A stretch of 34,786 bases of DNA from Priapulus caudatus (lineage: Eukaryota > Priapulida > Priapulimorpha > Priapulimorphida > Priapulidae). The position numbers and the translations under genes were made by a program. Under the pieces are notes generated by a model, which was given only the letters and a program-made list of their open reading frames with translations, was not told the origin of the DNA and did not search any database. The stretch is from contig NW_014577262.1 in NCBI RefSeq assembly GCF_000485595.1, positions 81,191 through 115,976 on the forward strand. The letters run 5' to 3'. Positions 1 through 11,282 of the stretch are shown piece after piece. The first letter of the stretch is position 1; the number at the start of each line of letters is the position of its first letter.

Positions 1-12
1 TAGATAGATAAG

Positions 13-20
13 GAAGAGAG

Positions 21-85
<65 letters not shown>

Positions 86-110
86 TAGGGAGAGAGTGTG
101 TGTGAAAAGA
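13..110 (+). repeat. (GA)n microsatellite
   Basis: A near-pure GA tract with a few interruptions, followed by short GT and GA mixtures. Confidence 0.9.
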
Positions 111-232
111 GAAACAGAGAGATGGGAAGAGAATGTGTGTATGCGTGCATGCGTACAGCGTGTGCGTGAGAGCAAAAGAGGTAGCATAGAAAAAATTGGA
201 GAAAAGAATCTCGAAGGGTAGAGAAGAGAGGG

Positions 233-282
233 AGCGCACGTGCGTACCTGCGTACGTGCGTGCGTGCGTGCTTGCATGCGTA
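233..282 (+). repeat. CGTG/CGTA tetranucleotide tract
   Basis: A short degenerate run of GCGTACGTGCGTGCGTGC. Related runs recur at 8229-8271 and, on the other strand, at 24711-24782. Confidence 0.6.
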
Positions 283-467
283 GAAAGCGCGCGGAATTGC
301 GCGATAATAGCAAGATTAGGAAGCACGAGCGCCTGCACCACCTAATAATGCAACTGCAACAACACGGAAAGGTGAACGAGCGGCACAATGGATTGCGCAA
401 TTGTCGGCATGCTGCTGTTTACTGTCTCGACGTCGCACATCCACGGATGATGATTAGGAAGGAGCTA

Positions 468-546
468 GATACAATAATCGAACCCAACAAGAGTAGGGTT
501 ACATCTGCTACATAACCCTACTCTTGTTGGGTTACATTATTGTATC
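468..546. mobile_element. 79-bp foldback MITE, GATACAATAAT ends, TA duplication
   Basis: Arms of about 33 bp (GATACAATAATCGAACCC and its partner, two mismatches) enclose a 13-bp loop and are flanked by TA on both sides. The TA target and the ends match the copies at the right end of the window. Confidence 0.8.
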
Positions 547-548
547 TA

Positions 549-1825
549 GGAAGGCGCGCATGCAGGAGGCGAGGAATATGAGACCTTGTTGTTTACACTC
601 GACGGATTTCAAAATACGTCACGGATACGAACATTACAATCCGCGCATGCACGCCCATTCTTCGTTGCCGATGCCGCGCGTCATGGCCTTTCGCGTGCGT
701 ACTCCATAGACGCAAGTGACTACTTTACTAAAGCACCCTCCAATAGACCCATCTGCCTGTTAGAGCATACGCATGTGGCTGATAACCGGGAAAAGCTAGG
801 GCTTCCTTTTGCCCTTTGCAAGCGAGTTCAGCTAAGTCACAGGATCGGTAGAGTAGAGGCTGATGTTAGCCGGGTGTGTGGCATTGATGAGTCGATCACT
901 CAGGCTGCATCCGTGATTCACCCTACTTGCCGTGGGCCGAGCCCGGGTGAGTCTGAAAATAACATATAGATACGTGGACAGAATTACACTGTCTTCCAGC
1001 ACGGAGAGTTCCAAGCCTGCCTTCCAGTCAAGTCAATCAAGTGTCTGCCCAGCGCAGGGCTATGCATTCTAATCACCGTACCGTAGAGAAACGTTAGTGC
1101 ATTGCTCCCCGCGGGGTGAAGGTTTATAAGGGTGTATATATGGTTACCTATAACCTTATGAATTCTAATCCTCACACTAACCGTAGCCAAATTAAACCCC
1201 GTCGTGTTCAAATCCACGGCGAGAGTAATGTGTTAACCCTCCTGAACCAGCAGCGCCTTTTCTTTCTCCTCTCCATCACGCGCGCGGGACAGTCAGCGAA
1301 CATCGCTAACAAAGGGTAAATCCTGCATCTATCTCCTCTGCTCGCGCAGCATAGTGGACGCGCAGCGCAGACTGACACACGACCGCGCCGCGCACGCGCA
1401 CGCGTACGATTCCACAGACGAGCGAGGGACTGGCGCGCGTCTTTGTTCGAGCCGCGGCGCGACTTCTCCATGTCAACGACCCAGCTTCAGGATATTCCCC
1501 TCCCCGTCGGCGCGGTAATGTACACAGTGTGACGCAACAACGACGCATGCAACGACGAAATAGCGGCGAGCGCGTGCCACACAGAGACGATGACGATGGC
1601 ATATATTTAACCGGGCGAGGGGGCAATGTGCCCGTTGCAGATTGACTGACTGCACGTGCAGGAAGAGGATGCTCGTGACATGTTAGGAATCGGATTATGG
1701 TGATTAATTAAATTTGTGCGCAGGCGCACGGGGGAGACGCGGGAGAATAAAGTAGACAAAGCTGCGGCCATGTTTTTTAATGATATTAAATTTAGTGTTG
1801 TTCATGTTGTATTGATTATATCATA
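549..1825. other. No recognisable gene or element
   Basis: Mixed-composition DNA with several CpG-rich patches near 1270-1660. Frames on both strands are short and lack any known domain. GTTCAAATCC at 1206-1215 resembles a tRNA B box, but no tRNA fold was found. Confidence 0.4.
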
Positions 1826-1965
1826 TAGAATATATATATTATTATATATATATATATATATATATGTATACATATACGTATACATAATATATATATATAA
1901 TATATATATATATATACATATGATATACAATATACATATACATATACTATACATATACATATACA

Positions 1966-2055
<90 letters not shown>

Positions 2056-2084
2056 CTATATGTATATATATATATATATATAAT

Positions 2085-2088
<4 letters not shown>
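1826..2088. repeat. (AT)n and mirrored (CATATA)n/(TATATG)n array
   Basis: An AT tract leads into about 60 bp of CATATA repeats, which meet about 60 bp of TATATG repeats at about 1996. The two halves are reverse complements of each other. Confidence 0.9.

Positions 2089-2089
<1 letters not shown>

Positions 2090-2152
<63 letters not shown>
2090..2152 (+). repeat. (GA)n microsatellite
   Basis: About 31 uninterrupted GA units directly follow the AT-rich array. Confidence 0.92.
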
Positions 2153-2155
<3 letters not shown>

Positions 2156-2608
2156 AAAGGAAGGGGGATATATATATATATATATCTTCCTCTCATTCCC
2201 CCCGCTCTCTGTCTGTCTGGCTGTCTGCCTGTCTGTCACTTCTCTCTCGCTGTTGCTCCCGCTTTAAATAAGACCCACGTGCTGGCACGTGTCCTGCGAC
2301 CTTCGTTATTTTATACACGCACGCGCTCGCACTGACGCTATATGAGGTCCCTTGCTTGTTTTGCCGGAACCAGGTGTTTATTTTTGGTGCGGTCATTGGG
2401 GAACCGTATACGGTCAATGGAACCCGCGCTTTGGCGGCTGCTTCTCCCCCATTTCCCGTCTCCTTATATTGCATATACAATTATACCTTTGTTTCTTTTT
2501 CTTTAGCGCTCTCGCTTTCCCTCTCTCGCTCTTGCTCTATCAGTACTTCTCGCACGCTCGCTCTCTCTGTCATTACCTCCGCCACGGAGTGGAGGTAATG
2601 TAATCGGT

Positions 2609-2611
<3 letters not shown>

Positions 2612-2647
<36 letters not shown>

Positions 2648-2656
2648 TGTGCGCGC

Positions 2657-2700
<44 letters not shown>
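2612..2700 (+). repeat. (TG)n(CG)n(TG)n tract, Z-DNA type
   Basis: About 16 TG units, a TATTG interruption, about 10 CG units, then about 15 TG units. Almost the whole 89 bp alternates purine and pyrimidine. Confidence 0.92.
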
Positions 2701-2702
<2 letters not shown>

Positions 2703-2729
2703 AGTCGCGGCGGCGCGATCGATAGCGCG

Positions 2730-2915
2730 TCGAGTCAGCGAGGCGGCGGCGCGATTGATAGCACGTCGAGTCAGCGAGCGGCGAGTCAGCAGCAGGCGAG
2801 TGAGTCAGCAGCAACCACCAGCGAGCGGTGAGTCAGCAGCCGCCACCAGCGACGCGCGAGTCAGCAGCAGGCGAGTCAGCCAGAGCAGCCAGCAGCGAGC
2901 GGCGAGCCAGCTCGT
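2730..2915 (+). repeat. Degenerate GCGAGTCAGCAGC repeats
   Basis: GAGTCAGC occurs at least seven times in one orientation (about 2732, 2768, 2783, 2801, 2829, 2858 and 2873) in GC-rich DNA. Two copies read TGAGTCAGCA, an AP-1/Maf-type motif. No exon was identified here. Confidence 0.65.
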
Positions 2916-3007
2916 AACACATACATGTTACATGCTGGCGGAGGTATGCACTCTCCGTGAGGGCCCTCTGTCTAGTTCTTTCTTGTATTCTTCTAGTATT
3001 TTTTGTC

Positions 3008-3077
3008 ACACAAACACACACACACACACACACCGTCTCTCTCTCCATCTTTCTCTCTCTCACTCTTTCTTTCTCTT

Positions 3078-3122
<45 letters not shown>

Positions 3123-3131
3123 CCCTCTCTC
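3008..3131 (+). repeat. (CA)n then (CT)n microsatellites
   Basis: Short CA tract at 3010-3034, then a CT-rich tract at 3036-3131 that includes a pure run of about 20 CT units. Confidence 0.9.
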
Positions 3132-5359
3132 TGGCTCTCAGCTCGCCGGCGACCTTTCCCTATGCGCTCGCCCCTCTCCCTCCACCCGCAATCGTAACAT
3201 ACCCTCAATACATCTCCCGCGCCTCTCACCTGCGTCCTCTCCCTCCCCAATCCTTTCCTCTTATCTGCTTTCCGTTTAGGGGGCCTACCTCTCGCCTATC
3301 GCCTGTGACCCCTTCCATCCTCTCGCGTCCTTGCGATGCCCCGGCCTCCTCTGCGTCACTCCCTCCTCTTACCTGCGTTTCTTCCTCTTGTCTCTATCAG
3401 GCACTGGCCCTCTCCCCCTCCCCCGTCATTCTTTCTGTCCATTGACACTCGCGTCCGTTGGCCGGTTCTCGCCTAACGACCTTGCCTCCTGGTCGCTGCC
3501 CTCGAGACGCTGCTGTCCCAGCAGGACCATTCGTCTGCCGACCGCCTGCCTGGATGGCGGCGGCGGCAGCGGCGGCTGTGTGCTGGTGTCACTGAACCAA
3601 CGAACCGGTCGATATCTGGGGCTGTGCACCCCGCTGTGAGAGCGCGCGTGTGGCGCACGCGCGCGCACAGCCCGGCCCAGGGTGAGTGAACCGCCGCACG
3701 CACGTGTGCGTATGTAGTAGCAGCGGACCTACTACCAGGCAGGGTGGCGCGCGCGCAGCTGTACGGTAGCGCAAGCGTCTGCCTTTGTTTGTTGCCGATG
3801 CTAGCGAGAGATGATTTGTTTGTTCGATTCTGCTCGCCCTCGCTTCTCCCATTTTCCCTATCGCCGGTCGCCGCCGCGACAGTTTTATAGCGTGTTTAAT
3901 CGGCAATTAGTTGTAAGTAGTTAATCGACCAATCAATCAAGCGATCGATCGAGCAATTACGCAATGTTTCGACACTGGCGCGACAATCACCCCCGTTGCT
4001 TTGACTAGCTGCAGCTCCGTCACTTCGATCTGGTTTCGTCTGCTAGGGACGCGTAGTATAATGACAGCGTGTCTGTAAACTCACTCGCAGCGTTGGCGCA
4101 CACAGTTGCATCTATATATGACCATAGAGGCCGACCCAGCATATAGCCCACGTTACAATAGATCAGCAAGCCGTGATGTGCAAACATCTGCTAGCCCTCT
4201 CGCTGGCGCAATATGCAATATGGCCGCAACCTCATTTCGTGATCGTTCAACGACCGATTGGACTTATATTCATAATAAGGCCGATATTATACTAAACTAG
4301 TGCCGCAGTGCTACAACTAGTGCTCAGCTGAGGTCTGTGGTGGAAGAAGAGGGTGATGTTGGAGTAGGCAATTGGGAGTAAGAATGGGTTGGATGATATT
4401 TGATATTAAACATAGCCATGTTTGTTTATTTCTGTGCACTTAATTACGACAATGAAAATGCTGCGAGATGGCATTGGCCGGTGCAAGTGTACGAGAGACA
4501 AATACGATAGCAGTTATCCTTCGTTATTTTGAATTTGTGATGTTTAGATTTGGCAATTTTTAGACTCAGTTTAAACGCACAATAAAGTAGAAAATTCGGC
4601 ACCGAACACGATGCAAAACAGGGCTACGAATTTGCGTATTTCTGGCGCTCGACAGCTAACACTTGCCCATGCAGCTGTGACTAAACAGCAATGTGCAAAA
4701 ACAGCAACAAATGACTGCAACAAATCTGCAAAGACAAGATATATGCTGATATAATATAGATATATGATCTAGGATAGATAATCATATAAGATATGGTGCT
4801 ATGATATTTACAGAATATGACGTACGCAATGAATCTCATACAAGTAACATGCTTAACCTAAATCAATGCTTCACCCTCCAATTGAAGGTCAAAATATCAC
4901 CGGACAACTATTATTCTGACATTAGTGGAAAATACATTTCATCGCCCTTTCAATAAAGTAATTATAATGGTAGTTTAGCACTGAAACAAAACGAATTTCC
5001 ACTCGGTCCGTCAGCCCATATTTTCCAAAAATAGAAGAAAAGAGATAGGAAATCTGCACGTTGACTCTGTGATCTCAAATTTTTCCAAAGTAATACATAT
5101 CTGCTAACCATGACTCCGTAAACTTCAATATCGGAGCGTAGGTCAAGCCCATTTACATTTGTGCCGTAATTCTGCGTTTTCTGATTGCTAGACCTATACA
5201 TTAAGTTAGGGGGAATATAATGTATTATTTCCCTTTCCGATGACTTCCAGATTTTCTCGTTGATCTCTCGGCATTGTCTCAGGCTGCCCCCCCTACGTAA
5301 CAAATATCAACAACGTACGTGCAGTAAGTCGTTTAGATGTGTGCCGATATTGTTAACGC
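3132..5359. other. No recognisable gene; CpG-rich block to about 3780
   Basis: 3132-3780 is C/T- then CpG-rich, with a GGCGGC run at about 3557 and a donor-like GGTGAGTG at about 3680. The rest is AT-richer and anonymous. No frame resembles a known protein, and no acceptor-linked exon chain was found. Confidence 0.4.
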
Positions 5360-5698
5360 CCCCACGAACGCACGGACACACGAACGCACGGAAGCACGAA
5401 CGCATAAACGGACGAACGTACAAACGGACGGACTTACAGATTCACGAACGGACGCACGCACGAACAGACGCACACACGGACACACGGACGCACGACCGGA
5501 CGAACGGACGGACGCACGGACGCACGACCGGATGAACGAACGGACACACGGACGCACGAACAAACGGACGCACGAACGGACGGACACACGGACACACGGA
5601 CGCACGAACGGACGGACACATAGACGCACGGACGCACGAACGGACGACTGGACGAACGGACGGACACACGGACGGACGCACGGACGGACGCACGGACC
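5360..5698 (+). repeat. ACGG/ACGC/ACGA/ACAC tetranucleotide satellite
   Basis: About 340 bp built from tetramers of the form ACGN or ACAC in varying order (GCACGAACGGAC, GGACGCACGGAC and similar). The repeat contains no stop in several frames, so it creates spurious long frames on both strands. Confidence 0.92.
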
Positions 5699-8228
5699 CC
5701 CAGCGTCATTGCGCGAGCTTATTTGAGCTATCCCTCAGATGATCTCAAAATAGTACCGCGCTGTTCCCGATGCGAAATATATCTCACGAGGCACGCCGGC
5801 GCGAAATCTCTGCCAATATATGTCGGCGACCAAAGTTCTCCTCGTTGCGTCTATGCGTTTTCACGGTGGAGAGGTCAAACAACCACGGTGCGGTTACGGT
5901 AGTGCGACTCCTATAACCGCGGTGCCTGAATAAATATGACCGCGCTACTGCGGATGATTAGTCACCTCCGGTGATCGCTCCGTGCATGTACATAAACACG
6001 AAATCACTGCGATATGAAACGAGGAAATAAGGAGGGCGTGAAGGACGGATTATCAACAACTCATGCCGGTACTTACGTATGAATATTTGTGGATTACTCA
6101 TGCACCGTAGCTGCGCACGGTGCATGGCTATAGTTGAAAGGCACACGCGAACGTGCGAACGTGCGAGTGTGACGATGATTACATAATTATCTGCCTACTT
6201 CCTCTACGCTCTCTCTTTCACTACACGCACGCAGAAACACACACGCACGCACGCACGCATGAATGCAGACAAGCACTTATCCACGTACGCATACACGAAC
6301 ACACGCACACACGCACACACACACCCTCTCCTCCACACTCTCACCGCCTCACTTTCTGTTCACACCATAAATACACGCATGTGCGTACGCTCGCGATGTA
6401 ATAGTGGTACGTTTTAGCGGCTAGATAGTGTAAGGAAAAGAGTGATGGTAGGTTGTGGTCGTGACAGTGGAAGAGGTAGGGTCTAGCTAAGGCGCTCATT
6501 AGCGCTACATAGATATAGCAACATTGCCACCCGAGCCACATCATTAGCGTCCGCCCACGACTAGTGGTAAACCACAAGAACATTTCCATCTCATACTATA
6601 AGCCTACTACATTCATGACCTAGTCCGCAAGGGTCGGTCTGTCTCGTAAAGAATATACACGGGTTTGTGATGCCTTGTTCTTACATTCTTGTCTAAATCT
6701 CCCTTATGCAGCCAGGACTCCCCCCTCCTCCGCATTTCGTGAAAGTATTATGCCTCCTCACTATTTGTTCCAATAACAACATATTTTTGGACCCCGTAAT
6801 TTTGTAATTTTCTTCTTCGTTAAATGTGTGCCCATACGCGTACAATATGGGTGATATCAAGAGCTAATAATAATAAAAATAAAATAAAAATAATAATAAT
6901 AATAATAATGATAATAATAGGTATTATTAGCTCTTGGTCATATATATATATATATATATTTATATTATTCTTTTATTTTTATCTATATAATTCTGTTTAT
7001 ATCAAAGGTAATGCCAAAATATAAACAAATTATAACAAAAGAAAGCCATCCAACCGGCATTGGGGCTTCTAGCTAGCTCTCTCTCTTTCTCTCCCAGCTG
7101 TCATTCTAATTCTGAACTCTCTTTCCACCCCCAGTATATTACCCCGATACTGTGGTATATCAATAAATAACCAATTTATGCGTTTGGTCATGTCTACCTG
7201 CATTCATAATAAATTACCTAGCACATCTTTTAGCTCAGAATTTTCCGTGGGAGCACATCCCCTATATATGATATGATTCAATAGAAGAACGTGATTCGCG
7301 TTACGGATTTCCGCGTTACGACTGTTTAGATAGAGTTCGTGTGATGAGTTAGTTATTAGATCACATGTCAGTACGTGCCTTCTAGACATTTACTACGACC
7401 TCGCCATGACTGTATAACAAAGATTACCAACCAGCAAACAACTAAAAACCATTAAACATTTGGTAAAACAGCTGCCATTAGTTAGTCCTCTTCGTTTCTG
7501 GCGGGGTATAACATAAAACTGGAACCATACCACGCCATCCATCTTAGTCGTTAACTCACCTATTGCTTACCTGACCTACCTTACCTTATATAATAACCAT
7601 AGGCTTAAATGACTGAAAAGGGGCTTAAGTATAGGTATAATGACAACACTCACAGTGCGTGCATTTAGTATGTATGCATGACTAGCTGGGACGAATATGC
7701 CCGTGTCTTTAACAATTCACCTTTGGCGGGATCAAGGTGAAAAAGGCGCGCGCACTTTTGCTATCAAGAGATTTGCATGTCATCAGCACGAAGCGTGGAG
7801 TTACTAAGTACTAACCTCACTATGTTTGACAGCCAGCTCTGGCGCAAGGTGAGCCACCACAAGCAATGTGCATGAACGACTACATCAGCATTTAAACGCG
7901 CTGACGCACCAAGGTTGCTGGAGATACACCCGACAGGCGATCTATAGACTTTGTGAACGGGGCGGTTCAATAAGGGTGGAGCTAGGTACACGTTAGGTTT
8001 ACACAACGAATAGCTGATTCACAGACAGAGATTGTATTGCTGAAGGCCGTGGGCGTGAAATCTGTTGTCGTTATTTTGAATTTCAGTTCTTGTTTTTTTC
8101 CCTTCTTGATTTATCGCGAAGTGAAAGTGGTCTCTGTGCGCATCCGCAATGAGAGCGTTGTATTATAACATTCTATGTCCCGTTTAGATAAAATTTGAAT
8201 TTGATAACTGTAACATAAATAACGGGAA
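5699..8228. other. No recognisable gene; small repeats only
   Basis: Anonymous DNA. A CA/CGCA microsatellite lies at about 6230-6330 and AAT and AT tracts near 6868-6960 (part of the hairpin noted separately). No frame shows a known domain. Confidence 0.4.
6858..6936. repeat. 79-bp hairpin with CAAGAGCTAATAATA arms and AAT-repeat loop
   Basis: CAAGAGCTAATAATA and its reverse complement enclose an AAT/AAAAT-rich loop. The arm end matches the terminus of the 807-bp foldback element (CAAGAGCTAATAA), so this may be a minimal deletion form of it. Confidence 0.75.
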
Positions 8229-8271
8229 GTGCGTGCGTGCGTGCGTGCGTGCGTGCGTGTGTGCGCATGTG
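8229..8271 (+). repeat. (GTGC)n microsatellite
   Basis: About eight GTGC units followed by GTGTGCGCATGTGCG. Confidence 0.85.
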
Positions 8272-8539
8272 CGGTAATATTATATTAATTATACCGTTAA
8301 TACTATATGTATAATATATATATATATTGATTGTTGTTTACTATAAAATAATATTATATATATCATTTATAAATGTAAGTTGATAAGTCATAACCATTTA
8401 ACCGTTGATATCCTATGATTGATAATTGTAAGATAACAATAACAATTTGATAACAATGGGATTGATAACTGCAAAACGAGTAATTGAATGTTCGCGCCAA
8501 CTGAAAACTCCCGCAAAATAACGCCACAAACCACAGGAA

Positions 8540-8583
8540 GCTCGCAAACACTGTGAGTACATTTACAAACGTGGATTTTTATT
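8540..8583 (-). terminator. Candidate poly(A) site of the PIM kinase gene
   Basis: On the minus strand an AATAAA hexamer (8583-8578) is followed about 20-40 nt later by a GT-rich stretch (GTGTTTGCG, then TGTGGTTTGTGG). This is the usual layout of an animal cleavage and polyadenylation site. No transcript data support it, and AATAAA is common in AT-rich DNA. Confidence 0.4.
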
Positions 8584-10076
8584 TCCTAAAGCAAATCATG
8601 TGATACTAATACATTTAAATTACAATTCGAATCATTTTACAATAAAAAAATACAACTTTTTCACAACCATCCGTCGTAAAGTCTTTTATACACTATACAT
8701 AGCTATATTAGTTAAAAACAAAGCGTAGGAAGCCAATCTGCAACACGACCATTAAGGTCAATGCCATGTTAAAAATATACGCGAACGAATAAACAATACG
8801 AAAAGTGACCCGCGAGCGACGTAATGCTTAGAGAGAGGTATTTGCAGTCACGTCTCAATTCTCATTTCAAAATAAGTTAACAATATTAAAGTTTATCGAA
8901 ATTTACAACGTATTTACAGTAACTTTAGTACGTGAGAGTCTATATGAACATGAGACTGCACCCATCGGAATGTATTATAGCTATTTTAGCATCATCTTTT
9001 CGTGTACTTGCACGCCCCTCAAACCGGCTGCAAGACGAATCAATGTATATACACGCCGCGTTCGGCTGTTACAATCAACGGGTGCACCCCCATCGGTAAT
9101 TTGAATATTGCGATTAGACATATGAAAAAAAATGTCGCCCGAATGTAAGACACACAACAAACAAACAGATATGCACAGATTATATATATATGCATGTGTG
9201 TTAAATATGTTGAACGCGTTCTAAAATATAATTAACAGACAAGTCGGTTTCCGTTAAAACTAATCTCGCTTTGGGTTCTCCATAACAAAATATACACATT
9301 CTCTCTATCAGGAGCCCTCAACGCTCCCCCCTCTCTCTCTCTCTCGTTACTATTATGGTAAAATATATAAATCTCTTTTGTCTGTTAAGTTACACTATTT
9401 ACATGGATCTGCGTAAAAACGTTATTTGTATATCAAGTTAAATAAGCAGTTTACAGTACAATAAAATACGTGCGGGTGATCTCAGCTACACTGTATACAC
9501 TGTATTTACACTGTATATATAGGCGAATAAAATTTACACTGTAATAGCTGCAGTACAAATACATGTCATACGCAGTGGTACACACAAAATTAAATTAAAG
9601 TTACATTGCCTAAAACGGATCATTGCTTCCGATGATATTAAGATTATAGCATCGAATCACAACGATGGCAACCATAAAAAATGCATCGTTGGCAAATGTC
9701 GTGTAAACCCCCCTCCCCCTTTCTCTCAACCGCGTTTCATTTCTCGTATAAAACGCGATTTATTCTTTGTAAAAATATTGAGCAATGCTTCGAGTGTACC
9801 ACCACCACGACGACGAGAGAACATGGTGAATTTCGCATCTTCCCCTAGCACCAGCAGTGCCACTAACATCAACGGGCTTCATGCGAATTAGCAGAAACCC
9901 GCTGTGCTACTGTGCACCTATTCATGAAAGCACACATGGGTCGCTGGGTCATACGTCTCCCACTATGCGGCTTAAACAACTCTTGCGACATCCGAAAAGG
10001 TACTGACAACTAGGCCAGAGAAAGCACAGAAAAGTACACACTCCGAACCCACGCACGCACACGCACACGCACGCAC

Positions 10077-10128
<52 letters not shown>

Positions 10129-10153
10129 GCACGCACGCACACACGCACGCACG

Positions 10154-10202
<49 letters not shown>

Positions 10203-11100
10203 ACCCACCCACACACACGCACGCACGCACGCACACACACACAAAGGTGCAAACACAATGAAATACGCAGAGTTGTCATTATCAGGTGATAGATACTGCA
10301 CTCAATTATTTTAGTACATTCGAGACAACACTGGCTGAATATAACTTAACCTCGAATCCTATTTCTGGGAAAGACATTGGCTGACAAGGGCTGAGAGTGA
10401 GAGTATAGTCAGAGAGGACCGGCAAATTGGTGGGGACTGGATCAGACTGACGAATAGCTGATGCAGGGACTAAATGTTTTCGAGATTAAGAAGCCTTTCG
10501 TGGCTAGACTACACGTTACGGTCCTTGACCGCTATCTATGCGATCAACACATCCTCCAAACTGACCAACAGTGACAACGGTCACTCGAGTTCCGAGCGCT
10601 GTACGTAACGTAGATGCTTGTCCGGACCTTCCGTCGTCCACAAATCACTTTACCCTCGCAGACGTTGGCACTTCGTTCTTACATCGATTCGTGCACAGGC
10701 CCCGCTCCGAGTGCGCACGAACCGCGTGCCTCCGCACCGATCCCCGCACTGAAGAGATTGAAAGACTTGCTTTACTATACGCGTGAGTGTTCCCGAGCAC
10801 ACGCCGCCTCACAATGTAATATATCACATATCTCGACTGTCCACATCTTTCTTGCGGCCAATTGTTCCAGCTTCCTGCACTTGGATCTCCCCACCCGACT
10901 CCGGCTATCGGGAGTCGCCGGGGAAGTGTGCTCACAACCACGCGAGTGACGTGCCGAGTCGTAAATACTTCCAGGCTCTAGTTCCTCCGGCCGAGCGCCA
11001 GGCGGCGCTGCCGTTGCCCGATCGCGATTGTCGTCTGCGCAATTCTCGGCGGCGGTTGAGACATCGCCAGAATCGGCCCACCGATGATGCTCTCGTCGCG
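8584..11100 (-). other. Probable 3' untranslated region of the PIM kinase gene
   Basis: About 2.5 kb follow the kinase stop codon with no recognisable coding exon on either strand. The part from 8.6 to 9.8 kb is T-rich on the minus strand and free of the inverted-repeat elements seen elsewhere. It includes a CA/CGCA microsatellite at 10049-10243. ATTTA pentamers occur on the minus strand but not clearly more than base composition predicts. The UTR extent is inferred only from the poly(A) signal at its left edge; TTTATT at 9759-9764 is another possible signal. Confidence 0.4.
10049..10243 (+). repeat. (CA)n/(CGCA)n compound microsatellite
   Basis: Alternating pure CA and CGCA blocks with a short CCCA block near 10200. 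It lies in the probable PIM 3' UTR. Confidence 0.92.
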
Positions 11101-11282
11101 TTACAGGCTCTCGGCACTGCTCGTCGACGATTGGTCAAGGGAGCGACACGTGACGTTTCGCCGCATCTTGCTCTCGATGTCCGACTGACCGTCCTGCATC
11201 CACGGGTGACCAAGAATGTCCTCTAGAGACGGTCGGTCGTTCGGCCGATACAATAGGCACTGTCTGATCAAATCCTTCAAAT
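11101..11282 (-). CDS. PIM: PIM kinase coding exon 5 (C-lobe end and stop)
   Basis: The exon encodes residues 264 to the end. It contains [19 protein letters not shown] and HPWMQD, which match the C-lobe of PIM1 (LIRWCLALRPSDRPTFEEI, HPWMQD), then a polar tail of about 30 residues rich in serine. It ends in TAA at 11101-11103. The acceptor is CGCTGCAG|AT, phase 1. Confidence 0.94.

Noticed and set aside
1130-1220. tRNA gene or tRNA-derived SINE suggested by GTTCAAATCC
   Set aside because: No convincing A box at the right distance and no cloverleaf stems could be paired.
3331-3690. First coding exon in the CpG-rich block, including ATGGCGGCGGCGGCAGCGG
   Set aside because: The poly-Ala frame stops after about 13 codons and the other frames match no known protein; no partner exon was found downstream.
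4962-5303. 113-codon frame on the minus strand
   Set aside because: No recognisable domain, no splice partners and AT-rich anonymous context; its length is within chance expectation.
5333-5726. Long frames on both strands rich in RTHGRTNGRT or VRPSVRASVR
   Set aside because: They are translations of the ACGN tetranucleotide satellite, which contains no stop codons in these frames.
9949-10301. Cysteine/valine-rich frames (VCVCVC) in this and the similar arrays at 2614, 22195 and 24540
   Set aside because: These come from CA/TG/CGCA microsatellites and are not proteins.
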